Made by a program: the position numbers and the translations under genes
NCBI GenBank assembly: GCA_903847605.1
Contig: CAINED010000080.1
Span: 85,574-149,573 of the forward strand
Length of the DNA: 64,000 nucleotides
Direction: 5' to 3'
Source: an uncultured Hyphomicrobiales bacterium
GTDB taxonomy: Bacteria > Pseudomonadota > Alphaproteobacteria > Rhizobiales > Beijerinckiaceae
Notes under the pieces: model-generated
Databases searched by the model: none
Told to the model about the DNA's origin: nothing
Seen by the model: only the letters and a program-made list of their open reading frames with translations
Part shown: positions 40,707 to 49,332 of the stretch, in pieces
Layout of the letters: every line of letters begins with the position of its first letter
Numbering within the stretch: position 1 is the first letter of the stretch

Positions 40707-42845
40707 ATGGCAGTCACAGTTATATCGGATTTGAGAACCAGTACTGTTTTGAATATCGATAGCGGTACGTGGGTTTTGACCGATACAGGCATGATCGCCG
40801 CATTGTCGGGCTTTGTCTTGGCCCCCGTTAATGGGCCTGATAATGTTCTGGTCTATGGCGATATCATTGCAGAAAATGTCGGGATCGTCATCGGGGGCGA
40901 TTCCCACGTTCACAGCTATGCCAACATCATTCATATTTATTCGACGGGCACGATATTTGCCGGAACATACGGGGTGGAAGTTTATCACGGTACGGTCAGC
41001 CTTATCAACGATGGCTCGATCGATGCTGCAACCGGGATTCTCGTATCGAATTCCGGCGGATCGATCATCGTCAACGGTTCGATCAATGCGCGTGACTCTC
41101 ATGGTATTCTCGCAACAGGGAGCGCCGCCGACAATATCATCGTCAATGGCATTATAACGGCCGCGGGCGCGGGAATACAGAACCTGACTGGCCACGGAAC
41201 AACAATAAATAGCGGCCAGATTTCCGCTGGACTTGACGCCCTCTCAGCCGCAGGCGGCAATGCGCAAATCGAGAATAATGGGTCACTCTCCGGCCGTTCC
41301 GGCGTCAGCGCCACGGGAAGCGATAACGCAATTACAAATAGAGGCACGATTTCAGCGCGTGCCCAGGGCGTTTCCAACGTGGGTAATGATGCACATATCG
41401 TGAATTCCGGCCAGATTCAGGTTCTCGGCATCGACAGCGCGAACGCAGCCGATCAGGCGGTCGGCGTTTATCTCGAAGGCAGTGAAGGCTCCATCGTCAA
41501 CAGCGGCCAGATTGAGGTGCATAGCGTCTCTTCGCTTGCGGCCGTTGGCGTCAGGGTTTCCAGCACCGGCTACACGTCGATCACAAATGCGGGGCTGATA
41601 TCGGCGGGTACCGCCGTATCGGCGACGGGCGGTCTGGAAACGCTTACCAACACATCGACGGGCGTTCTCGCCGGGCGCGTCGAACTGGGAGCCTATGGCG
41701 ACCGTCTGAACAATATGGGCGAGGTCGTCGGCGATATCTTCGGCGAAGGCGAAGATGACATACTCATCAGCAGCGGTGCAATAACCGGATCGATTCACGG
41801 CGGCAGCGGCAATGACGTCATCGATCTGCGCGGCGGTGCGATCTCCGGTGAAGCGACCGGCGGCGAGGGCAACGATACCATTTACGCGACGAATGGCGAC
41901 AATCTGATTCTGGGAGGCGCAGGCGATGATTTCATCGATGGCGCAGGAGGCCTGGACACTGCCAGTTACGCTGCTGCTGCCAGCGCCGTGCGCGTACGCC
42001 TCGCCGTCACAAGAGCACAAAATACGCTTGGGGACGGGCGCGACACGCTCAGGAACATCGAGAATGTTGTCGGCTCTGCCTTCAACGACGTTCTGTTCGG
42101 AAATGTCCTCGCCAACGAATTGCGTGGCGGCCTTGGTGATGACGTTTTTGATGGTCTTGGCGGCGCTGATCAGATGTTCGGTGGCGGCGGCAATGACCGC
42201 TTCTATGTCGACGATGCGGACGACGGTGTGTACGAAGGCATGACCGAAGGCGCAGACGATACCGTCTATGCAAATGTCGATTACGAACTCGTCGCGGGAC
42301 AAGGCATCGAAAATCTGATAGCCAATGCAGGCGTTGCTGGTCTGTCTCTCACGGGCAACGAACTCGCGAATAACATTTATGGCGCGGTCGGCGGCGGTAA
42401 CGACAGCATGTCCGGCGCCGAGGCCAACGACCGCATTTACGGGCGCGAAGGCAATGATTGGCTAAACGGTGGCGCAGGCATCGACAATCTGTTCGGCGGG
42501 TCGGGCAATGACATATTCGTTCTGCAGAAAACGGCAGCCGACTTCGACTATGTCCGCGATTTCGTCGTGGCCGATGACCAGATCGAAATCTCAGCAGCCC
42601 TCTTCGGTGCTGGACTTGTCGCCGGCAATCCGCTCACGGGTCTGCAGTTCATAACGAACGCGACAGGCTCGGCAGCAAGCGGCGGCGACGCCACCACGCG
42701 CTTCGTCTATCGCACGACCGATGGCGTGCTCTATTTCGACACCAACGGTTCGGCATCGAGCGGTTCGGTCGCCATCGGCCGAATCCTCGACGCCGGCGGC
42801 AGCCCCGTCGCCCTCACCGCCGCGGACTTCAACATCGTGGCGTAA
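40707..42845 (+). CDS. RTX calcium-binding secreted protein 3
   Basis: 712 residues, a shorter paralogue of RTX protein 2. The N-terminus aligns with it (VTVISDLRTSTVL... GTWVLTDTGMIAAL, NVLVYGDIIAENVGIVIGG). About 300 residues of beta-helix-like turns follow (for example NAQIENNGSLSGRSGVSATG). RTX repeats (GGSGNDVIDLRGGAISGEAT, GGAGDDFIDGAGGLDTASYA) occupy about 360-430 and 470-500 and recur near 590. The tail from DYVRDFVVADDQIEISAALF to FNIVA is nearly identical to that of protein 2. No signal peptide or catalytic domain. The ribosome site GCGGAGGAAGCC precedes ATG 40707. Role unknown; likely a secreted or surface-attached structural protein. Confidence 0.92.
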   Translation: MAVTVISDLRTSTVLNIDSGTWVLTDTGMIAALSGFVLAPVNGPDNVLVYGDIIAENVGIVIGGDSHVHSYANIIHIYSTGTIFAGTYGVEVYHGTVSLINDGSIDAATGILVSNSGGSIIVNGSINARDSHGILATGSAADNIIVNGIITAAGAGIQNLTGHGTTINSGQISAGLDALSAAGGNAQIENNGSLSGRSGVSATGSDNAITNRGTISARAQGVSNVGNDAHIVNSGQIQVLGIDSANAADQAVGVYLEGSEGSIVNSGQIEVHSVSSLAAVGVRVSSTGYTSITNAGLISAGTAVSATGGLETLTNTSTGVLAGRVELGAYGDRLNNMGEVVGDIFGEGEDDILISSGAITGSIHGGSGNDVIDLRGGAISGEATGGEGNDTIYATNGDNLILGGAGDDFIDGAGGLDTASYAAAASAVRVRLAVTRAQNTLGDGRDTLRNIENVVGSAFNDVLFGNVLANELRGGLGDDVFDGLGGADQMFGGGGNDRFYVDDADDGVYEGMTEGADDTVYANVDYELVAGQGIENLIANAGVAGLSLTGNELANNIYGAVGGGNDSMSGAEANDRIYGREGNDWLNGGAGIDNLFGGSGNDIFVLQKTAADFDYVRDFVVADDQIEISAALFGAGLVAGNPLTGLQFITNATGSAASGGDATTRFVYRTTDGVLYFDTNGSASSGSVAIGRILDAGGSPVALTAADFNIVA

Positions 42846-43001
42846 CTCGCCCCCGCGTGCGAGGCCACACGGGTCGGCTTGCCCCTTTCGGCAACGCTCT
42901 CCCCATCGGCCCCGCCCTCGTGTATAGGGGTGGCAAAGCAGAATGTTTTGGGGGCGGCCGGGCGCGAAAAGCGACCGTTCCGCCCCTTTGGAGTCGGTAC
43001 G

Positions 43002-44414
43002 ATGGCGGAAAATGTGAGCGCTCAGGCCCGTTCGGATCGCTGGTCGCGGGAAAGCTGGCGCGGCTTCCCGATCCAGCAATCGCCCGTTTATCCGGACCCG
43101 GCGGCGCTGGCCGAAACGGAGGCGCAGCTTGCGACCTTTCCGCCGCTCGTTTTCGCCGGCGAGGCGCGCAAGCTGAAGAAAAACCTGGCCGCCGTCGCGG
43201 CGGGCCAGTCCTTCCTCTTGCAGGGCGGCGACTGCGCCGAGACCTTTGCCGAGCACACCGCCGACAACATCCGCGACTTCTTCCGCGTCTTCCTGCAGAT
43301 GGCTGTGGTGATGACCTATGCGGCGGCCTCGCCCGTTGTGAAGGTCGGCCGCATCGCCGGCCAGTTCGCCAAGCCGCGCAGCGCGTCAACAGAAAAGCGT
43401 GGCGACGTGGAATTGCCGAGCTACCGCGGCGACATTATCAACGACATCGAATTCACGCCCGCCGCGCGCACGCCCGATCCGCGCCGTCTCATGGACGCCT
43501 ACCGCCAGTCCGCCGCGACGCTGAACCTCTTGCGCGCCTTTGCGACCGGTGGCTATGCGAACCTCGAAAACGCCCATCGCTGGATGTTGGGCTTTGTAAA
43601 GGATTCGCCGCAGTCCCATCGTTACCAGGAAGTCGCCGACCGTATCACCGAGACGCTGGCCTTCATGAAGGCCATCGGCCTCGACGCAGAGTCGCATCCC
43701 GAATTGCGCCAAACTGATTTCTTCACCTCGCACGAGGCGTTACTGCTCGGTTACGAACAGGCGATGACGCGCATCGACTCGACGACGGGCGATCCCTACG
43801 CGACCTCCGGCCACATGCTCTGGATCGGCGACCGCACGCGCCAGTTCGATCATGCCCATGTCGAATATTGCCGTGGCGTGAAGAATCCGATCGGTCTGAA
43901 ATGCGGACCGTCGCTGAAGGCGGAGGATTTGCTGCGCCTCATCGATATTCTCAACCCCGACAATGAGGCCGGCCGCCTGACGCTCATCTGCCGCTTCGGC
44001 TCGGACAAGATTGTCGATCATCTGCCCGCGCTGATCCGCGCCGTGAAACGCGAGGGGCGCACGGTCGTGTGGTCCTGCGATCCCATGCACGGCAACACGA
44101 TTTCGGCGGCGAACGGTTACAAGACCCGCCCCTTCGATCGCATCATGAGTGAGATCCGCACATTCTTCGCCGTGCATCAGGCCGAAGGCACTTATGCCGG
44201 CGGCGTGCATCTGGAGATGACCGGCAAGAACGTCACCGAGTGCCTCGGCGGCGCGCGCATGATTGCGGAGACCGATCTGCGCGAGCATTACGACACGACC
44301 TGCGATCCGCGCCTCAATGCGGAGCAATCCATCGAGGTCGCCTTCCTCGTGTCGGAACTGCTGAAGGCGGAACGCGCGACCTTGCCTTCGCCGCAGGTTC
44401 GCGCGGCGGAATAA
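43002..44414 (+). CDS. Class II 3-deoxy-7-phosphoheptulonate (DAHP) synthase
   Basis: First step of the shikimate pathway: condensation of phosphoenolpyruvate with erythrose 4-phosphate. 470 residues with the class II (plant-like) signatures [20 protein letters not shown] (metal-binding cysteine), [80 protein letters not shown] and [18 protein letters not shown]. The N-terminus ([19 protein letters not shown]) is also typical. ATG 43002 is chosen because the homologous region begins there; the open frame upstream of it is not conserved. Confidence 0.96.
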   Translation: MAENVSAQARSDRWSRESWRGFPIQQSPVYPDPAALAETEAQLATFPPLVFAGEARKLKKNLAAVAAGQSFLLQGGDCAETFAEHTADNIRDFFRVFLQMAVVMTYAAASPVVKVGRIAGQFAKPRSASTEKRGDVELPSYRGDIINDIEFTPAARTPDPRRLMDAYRQSAATLNLLRAFATGGYANLENAHRWMLGFVKDSPQSHRYQEVADRITETLAFMKAIGLDAESHPELRQTDFFTSHEALLLGYEQAMTRIDSTTGDPYATSGHMLWIGDRTRQFDHAHVEYCRGVKNPIGLKCGPSLKAEDLLRLIDILNPDNEAGRLTLICRFGSDKIVDHLPALIRAVKREGRTVVWSCDPMHGNTISAANGYKTRPFDRIMSEIRTFFAVHQAEGTYAGGVHLEMTGKNVTECLGGARMIAETDLREHYDTTCDPRLNAEQSIEVAFLVSELLKAERATLPSPQVRAAE

Positions 44415-44436
44415 CGCTTCCGGGACGGGGGGAAAC

Positions 44437-44787
44437 TTGGAAGCGCTGATCAAGGCCTTCAATAATACTTGCGCGGGACTGAGCCATGCCCTTCGCACCG
44501 AACGCGCGGTGCGTCAGGAAGCGCTCGTTCTGATTGTGGCGATACCGCTTGCCTTCCTGATCGGGACGGGCATCTGGCAGCGCGTGGCGATGATCGGATC
44601 GGTGCTCGTGGTCATGGCCATCGAACTTCTCAACACCTGCGCCGAAAAGCTCTGCGATCACGTGACGCCCGAGCGACACCCGCAGATCAAGATCGTCAAG
44701 GACATGGGCTCGGCCGCCGTGTTCTGTGCGATCGTCCTGGCGGCGATGATCTGGCTCGCCGCGGCCGCCGAGCGCCTGGGCTTCTGA
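44437..44787 (+). CDS. dgkA: Diacylglycerol kinase, copy 1
   Basis: 116-residue integral membrane enzyme that phosphorylates diacylglycerol to phosphatidic acid. An N-terminal amphipathic helix (ALIKAFNNTCAGLSHALRTE) is followed by three membrane helices (for example ALVLIVAIPLAFLIGTGIWQ). The active-site block IELLNTCAEKLCDHV and the strictly conserved KDMGSAAV correspond to E69, N72, E76 and K94 of the E. coli enzyme. The start appears to be TTG 44437 with GGGGGGAAAC upstream. It lies 22 bases after the DAHP synthase stop, so it may share that transcript. A paralogue follows directly. Confidence 0.92.
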   Translation: MEALIKAFNNTCAGLSHALRTERAVRQEALVLIVAIPLAFLIGTGIWQRVAMIGSVLVVMAIELLNTCAEKLCDHVTPERHPQIKIVKDMGSAAVFCAIVLAAMIWLAAAAERLGF

Positions 44788-44851
44788 ACTCGTCCCGGAA
44801 CCGCACAGCCTTCGCCACGTTATCGGCAGGCAATGGACCGGGACTTTTGAT

Positions 44852-45205
44852 ATGAACTTGATATTGCGGAGTTTGAGAAACTCGTTCGACGGTCTGCGTC
44901 ACGGCTATCGCGAACAGAGAAAAGTCAGACTCACGCTTTGGGCGCTGGGCCTTGCGATACCGCTGGCATTTTTGATCGCCGATGGCCCATGGCAATGGGT
45001 GGCGCTCATTGCCGCTGTGGTACTGTCGCTGACAGTCGAACTCCTCAATTCCTGCGCGGAAGAACTGTGCGATCACATCACGCCGGAGCGGCATCCCGAC
45101 ATCAAGGCGGTCAAGGATATGGGTTCTGCCGCCGTTTTCGGCGCTCATCTTATTGGCGTGCTAATATGGGCTGGCGCGACGCTGGACAGGCTCGAACTCT
45201 TCTGA
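44852..45205 (+). CDS. dgkA: Diacylglycerol kinase, copy 2
   Basis: 117 residues, clearly paralogous to the gene just upstream: RLTLWALGLAIPLAFLIADG, VELLNSCAEELCDHITPERH and VKDMGSAAVFGAHLIGVLIW keep all residues assigned to catalysis in this family. The N-terminus (RSLRNSFDGLRHGYREQRKV) differs from copy 1. The pair shares CDHxTPERHPxIK where the E. coli enzyme has a different loop, so they come from a local duplication. Separate roles or a hetero-oligomer are possible but unproven. Confidence 0.92.
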   Translation: MNLILRSLRNSFDGLRHGYREQRKVRLTLWALGLAIPLAFLIADGPWQWVALIAAVVLSLTVELLNSCAEELCDHITPERHPDIKAVKDMGSAAVFGAHLIGVLIWAGATLDRLELF

Positions 45206-45279
45206 CCCTTCACGAGCGCGTGTAACCGCTTGCGGCAAAGCTGTCGCCACATGATATGATCTCCGCAAAGGAGCCGATC

Positions 45280-46071
45280 ATGTCACAGAAGATGCCGAGC
45301 CTGTTCGTTTCGCACGGCTCGCCGATGACCGCCTTGATGGATACGCCGGCCCATCGCTGGTTCAAGTCCTTTGCGAAGGAGTTGCCGCGGCCGCGCGCCA
45401 TTCTCATCGCGAGCGCGCATTTCGAAGAGGATGTGCCGGTCTTCACGTCGGATGAAAAGCCCGAAATGATCTACGACTTCGGCGGGTTTCCGAAACCGCT
45501 CTATGAGATCGTCTATCCCGCGCCGGGCGAACCTGAACTTGCGTTGCGCGCCGCGCATCTCGTCAACGATGCAGGCTGGCGGACGGGCCTCGTGCAGAAC
45601 CGGGGCTTCGATCATGGCACGTGGGTGCCGTTGAAACTGATGTATCCCGAGGCCGATATTCCCGTCGTGCAGATCTCCGTTCAGCACGCCGAGGGTTCGC
45701 CGCATCATATCGAGCTGGGGCGCATGCTCGCGCCCCTGCGCGAAGATGGCGTGCTCGTGATGGGCTCCGGCAGTCTCACGCATAATCTCTGGGAGTTGTC
45801 GCGCCGGCGCGGCGAAGTCGATGCAAAAGCGCTCGACTGGGTCGTCGACTTCACAGAATGGGTCGCAGAGAAGGTCGAAGCTGGCGATACCGACGCCATC
45901 GCCAACTACCGGATGGAAGCGCCGCACGCGAAGGAAAATCATCCGCGTGACGAACACTTCCTGCCGCTACCCTTCGCCATGGGCGCAGGCGGCGCAAACG
46001 CCAAAGGCAAGCGCGTGCATGCAAGCTATGATTACGGCCTGCTCGCGATGGATGCGTTCCTGTTCGAGTAG
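45280..46071 (+). CDS. LigB-like class III extradiol dioxygenase (4,5-DOPA dioxygenase family)
   Basis: 263 residues of the YgiD/LigB-like group: PSLFVSHGSPMTALMDTPAH, AILIASAHFEEDVPVF, NRGFDHGTWVPLKLMYPEAD and VMGSGSLTHNLWEL hold the histidines at the four positions used for the single metal. The pattern FGGFPKPLYEIVYPAPGEP is typical of the group. Family members cleave catechol rings or act as metal-dependent DOPA dioxygenases; the physiological substrate in bacteria is often unknown. ATG 45280 is preceded by AAAGGAGCC. A REP-like element follows. Confidence 0.92.
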   Translation: MSQKMPSLFVSHGSPMTALMDTPAHRWFKSFAKELPRPRAILIASAHFEEDVPVFTSDEKPEMIYDFGGFPKPLYEIVYPAPGEPELALRAAHLVNDAGWRTGLVQNRGFDHGTWVPLKLMYPEADIPVVQISVQHAEGSPHHIELGRMLAPLREDGVLVMGSGSLTHNLWELSRRRGEVDAKALDWVVDFTEWVAEKVEAGDTDAIANYRMEAPHAKENHPRDEHFLPLPFAMGAGGANAKGKRVHASYDYGLLAMDAFLFE

Positions 46072-46089
46072 GCTTTCGGGAATCCACAT

Positions 46090-46186
46090 CCCCGGCCGAG
46101 CGCAGCGAAGAGCCGGGGTCCATAACCCGCACACAATTGACTATGGAATTTGGTTCCCGGGTTCGCTCTTCGCGCGCCCCGGGGAA
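46090..46186. repeat. Paired extragenic palindrome (REP-like copy B)
   Basis: The first hairpin is CCCCGGC-15-GCCGGGG (46090-46118), its loop reading CGAGCGCAGCGAAGA. A second, imperfect hairpin (TTCCCGGG ... CCCGGGGAA, 46154-46186) follows about 35 bases later. This is the same family and two-hairpin layout as copy A, located between convergent genes. Confidence 0.78.
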
Positions 46187-46222
46187 AGTGCGCAAATTTA
46201 TTTGGACGCGATAGCGAAGCGA

Positions 46223-46705
46223 TCACTTCGCCTTGTCGAGATGCGCGTCGACGAACCAGAGGTCCTTGTCGATCGCGCGCGATATGCCGGTAAAGAGATC
46301 GGCGGTGTCCTTGTCACCGGCCTTGTCGGCATCGTCGATATTGGCGCGCACGCTCTTGCCGAAAGATGCGAGCGATGCGCCGAGTGCCTTCAGATGCCCT
46401 TCGCCTGATGTGATCTCTTCGTCATATTCCGGTAGCGACGTAGCCTTCGCGACGGTTTGGGTCGTGCCACGCGCCGTGCCGCCGAGCGCGGTGATGCGTT
46501 CCGCCAGTTCGTCCACATGGCCCGTTACATTGGTGTAGAATGTGTCGAACAATTCGTGCAGCGCAATGAATTGCGGCCCCTTCACGTTCCAGTGTGCCTG
46601 CTTGCACTGGCCGGCAAGGTCGATGGCGTCAGCAAGCCGCTGGTTCAACAGGCCAATCATGTTCTTGCGGACATTCGCGCCGAGATCGATACGGGTAAAA
46701 GCCAT
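46223..46705 (-). CDS. dps: Dps-family DNA-protection/ferritin-like protein
   Basis: 160 residues. The four-helix ferritin-like fold has the Dps di-iron motif: CKQAHWNVKGPQFIALHELF followed by VTGHVDELAERITALGG (His, Asp and Glu ligands at the dimer interface). RAIDKDLWFVDAHLDKAK forms the C-terminal helix. Dps binds iron, uses peroxide as oxidant and shields DNA during starvation or oxidative stress. Start ATG 46705 with AAAAAGGAGC upstream. The N-terminal tail is short with few lysines, so DNA binding is not certain. Confidence 0.94.
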   Translation of the reverse strand: MAFTRIDLGANVRKNMIGLLNQRLADAIDLAGQCKQAHWNVKGPQFIALHELFDTFYTNVTGHVDELAERITALGGTARGTTQTVAKATSLPEYDEEITSGEGHLKALGASLASFGKSVRANIDDADKAGDKDTADLFTGISRAIDKDLWFVDAHLDKAK

Positions 46706-46853
46706 TTGCCAAGCTCCTTTTTGTGCTTTGCTGAAGCTTGTGGCGATGATGAAAAATTCAAGCCTCGAGCGTCGCTTTGCGCGTACGAGACGATCATTTC
46801 TGGCGAAAGCTATGCCTTAAATCGGCTTCACCTATGGAAGGAATAGTTGGCGC

Positions 46854-47690
46854 CTATCCCGTGAGCCTTCCATTCTGATAGTCCATAAAAGCCTGCCGAA
46901 TCTCGTCCGGCGTATTCATCACGAAGGGGCCGTAGGCGACGACATCTTCATCGATGGGAGGTCCCGCAATCAACAGGGCGCGAAATTCGCTCTCCGCACT
47001 GATTTGCAGGCTCGCGATTTCTCCTGCTTTTGGAGATGGTTCGAACCACGCAATATCGGGCGCTTCGACCTCTCTCGCCGTTGCGCCAAGCGCCCCCTTG
47101 CCTTCGAGGACATAGACAAAACCGCGCCAGTCGCCGGGAATTTCATGCTCGATCCGAGCGTCGGACTTGAGCCTGATCTCGACCAGCATCATTGGCCAAT
47201 CGCTGCCATGCGGATGTGAGATCTCGCCGGACTTTCCCGCATAGACGCGAAGCTCGGCCCCATCTGCTACGCGCACGGGGACGGTGTCGGCGCGCTGGTC
47301 GACATAACGGGCGGCTATCATCTTGAGATGCGACGGCAGATTGAGCCAGAGCTGTAGCGTGTGCGCGAGTTCGTCCTCGTGCGGCATTTCGCTGTGAAGC
47401 ACGCCACGCCCTGCCGTCATCCACTGCACGTCTCCGGCGTGCAGCACGCCATCGGCTCCCGTGTGATCCCTGTGATGCAGAGCGCCCTCCAGCACGAACG
47501 TGACCGTTTGCATGCCGCGATGAGGGTGCGTTTCGAAGCCGCCCGGCGCGGCGAACCAGTCTTCGGACAAGCGCAGGAACGGCGAGATGGATCGCATGTC
47601 ATCCGTGCCGATGACGACGCGCTTCGCCATGACCTGCCCGTTGCCACGGTGGACCGGCGGACGTTCGACGCGGGAAACTGAAATTTGCAC
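46854..47690 (-). CDS. Pirin-family bicupin protein
   Basis: 278 residues: FLRLSEDWFAAPGGFETHPH and RGMQTVTFVLEGALHHRDHT carry the conserved metal-binding histidines (HPHRG, then HHRDH). VQWMTAGRGVLHSEMP adds a further His and Glu, and ALLIAGPPIDEDVVAYGPFV is the typical second-cupin end. Some pirins act as quercetin 2,3-dioxygenases, others as redox-sensitive regulators; this cannot be decided by eye. The start is GTG 47690 with AAGGGATATCC upstream. It is divergent from a FAD hydroxylase, which hints at a role with aromatic compounds. Confidence 0.93.
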   Translation of the reverse strand: MQISVSRVERPPVHRGNGQVMAKRVVIGTDDMRSISPFLRLSEDWFAAPGGFETHPHRGMQTVTFVLEGALHHRDHTGADGVLHAGDVQWMTAGRGVLHSEMPHEDELAHTLQLWLNLPSHLKMIAARYVDQRADTVPVRVADGAELRVYAGKSGEISHPHGSDWPMMLVEIRLKSDARIEHEIPGDWRGFVYVLEGKGALGATAREVEAPDIAWFEPSPKAGEIASLQISAESEFRALLIAGPPIDEDVVAYGPFVMNTPDEIRQAFMDYQNGRLTG

Positions 47691-47772
47691 GGATATCCCT
47701 TTCGCGGTTTCAACAGCCGTCGCTTTGGTGCATAGTTATCATAATATCTATTTCGGCAAACGGGGAGGCAGG

Positions 47773-49329
47773 ATGTATGACGTCGCCGTGATCGGCTATG
47801 GGCCGACGGGTATGCTGGCCGCTATACTTCTGGGCCGCGCCGGCCATCGCGTTGCGGTCATCGAACGCTATCGCACGCTCTACAATCTTCCGCGCGTCGG
47901 CATCGTGCATGACGATATTTTGCGCATGTTCCAGGAGATCGGCATCGAACCGCGCATCGCGCCCGCGACGCACTTCCTCAACCGATACGAAATGGCGCAT
48001 GACGACAGGATTTTGTTGTCCAACGATATTGAACCCTACGCCTCGCATGGCTGGCCGGAATTCACCTCGATTTATCAGCCGGCGTTCGAGACCGAACTCG
48101 ATGTCGAGGCGAAGAAGCTGAGCAGTGTCGAGGTCCATCAAGGCTGGCGCGTGACTGAGATTACACAAGGCGCAGATAGCGTCAGCATTGTCGCGGAAGG
48201 CGCCGAGGGCGTTACGCATGTCGTCAAGTCTCAGTATGTCATCGCAGCCGACGGCGGCAATTCCTTCGTCCGCTCGGCGCTCAACATAGAACTCGAGGAT
48301 CTCGGCTTCGATCAGGACTGGCTTGTGATCGACGCAAAGCAAAAGCGCGGCGTTCTCGATCGCCCGCCGTTGCGGCAATTCTGCAATCCGCAACAGCCCG
48401 GCATGACCATGCAGATGGGTCCCGACCATCGCCGCTGGTCTTTCATGATCTTTCCCGGTGAGCCGCAGGCTGAGGCGATGAAGCCTGAAAATGTCTGGAA
48501 GCGGCTTTCGCGGCCCGAAGGCGGCACGCCGGATGATTATGAACTGATCCGTGTCGCCTCCTACAAATTCCAGTCGAAGGTCGCAAAGGCCTGGCGTGTC
48601 GGACGCATCTTTTTGGCTGGCGATGCCGTGCACATGATGCCGCCGTTTCTGGCGCAAGGGCTCTGCAGCGGTTTTCGCGACGCCCACAATCTCGCATGGA
48701 AGCTCGATTATGTCCTGCGCGGGCTTGCCGCCGACGCGCTGCTGGATGCCTATGTCGCCGAGCGCGAGCCCAATGCGCGCGCGACAACCATCGAAAGCAT
48801 GAAGGTTGGCCTCAACGTCAACGAGCGCGATCCCGAAAAGGTGAAGGCGCGCGATGCGCAACTTCTTGCCCTGCAGGAAGCCAAGGCGCGCGGCGATGCG
48901 ACGAAGCAGTTGATCGCCTTTCGCGTGCCCGGATTTAAGCAAGGCTTTGTCGCCAGGAATGCGCCGGGCGCGGGCGATGTTTTCCCCCAGGGGCGCGTGC
49001 GTCGCGCAGAGGAGGAGGGCCTGTTCGACGATCTCGCAGGACGCGGCTTCATGATCGTCTATCGCGGTGCAAGCCCGCTCGATGCTATTCCAAATGAGAT
49101 ACTCGATTTCTTCTTCTCGCTTGGCGGACACTTTGTGGAAATTGCCGATCTGGCGAATGCAGGCGCCCAGGCATTCGCCGATCTGGATGGCCGTTACATC
49201 GGACTGATGAATGCGCTGGGCTGCGATATCCTGCTCAAGCGCCCGGATTATTATCTGTTCGGCGCATGCCGCATGGCGGCCGATCTGCTGTCTCTCATGC
49301 AGGATGTGCGGGCGCAGCTTTCCACCTGA
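47773..49329 (+). CDS. FAD-dependent aromatic hydroxylase (MhpA-like)
   Basis: 518 residues of the group A flavoprotein monooxygenases: VAVIGYGPTGMLAAILLGRA (FAD dinucleotide motif), VIERYRTLYNLPRVGIVHDD, VIAADGGNSFVRSALNI (DG motif) and IFLAGDAVHMMPPFLAQGLC followed by SGFRDAHNLAWKLDYVL (GD motif). It resembles MhpA-type 3-(3-hydroxyphenyl)propionate hydroxylase and related enzymes that add a second hydroxyl to a phenolic ring with NADH and O2. ATG 47773 with GGGGAGGCAGG upstream. The LigB-like ring-cleavage gene 2 kb away could act on its product, but the link is inference. Confidence 0.92.
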   Translation: MYDVAVIGYGPTGMLAAILLGRAGHRVAVIERYRTLYNLPRVGIVHDDILRMFQEIGIEPRIAPATHFLNRYEMAHDDRILLSNDIEPYASHGWPEFTSIYQPAFETELDVEAKKLSSVEVHQGWRVTEITQGADSVSIVAEGAEGVTHVVKSQYVIAADGGNSFVRSALNIELEDLGFDQDWLVIDAKQKRGVLDRPPLRQFCNPQQPGMTMQMGPDHRRWSFMIFPGEPQAEAMKPENVWKRLSRPEGGTPDDYELIRVASYKFQSKVAKAWRVGRIFLAGDAVHMMPPFLAQGLCSGFRDAHNLAWKLDYVLRGLAADALLDAYVAEREPNARATTIESMKVGLNVNERDPEKVKARDAQLLALQEAKARGDATKQLIAFRVPGFKQGFVARNAPGAGDVFPQGRVRRAEEEGLFDDLAGRGFMIVYRGASPLDAIPNEILDFFFSLGGHFVEIADLANAGAQAFADLDGRYIGLMNALGCDILLKRPDYYLFGACRMAADLLSLMQDVRAQLST

Positions 49330-49332
49330 ATG

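Noticed and set aside
33900..42500. Regular short DNA repeats that could suggest a CRISPR array
   Set aside because: They are the codons of GGxGxDxxx protein repeats, without constant repeat length or unique spacers.
33832..42845. RTX toxin operon
   Set aside because: No HlyC-type acyltransferase and no hydrophobic pore-forming or enzymatic domain in any of the three proteins.
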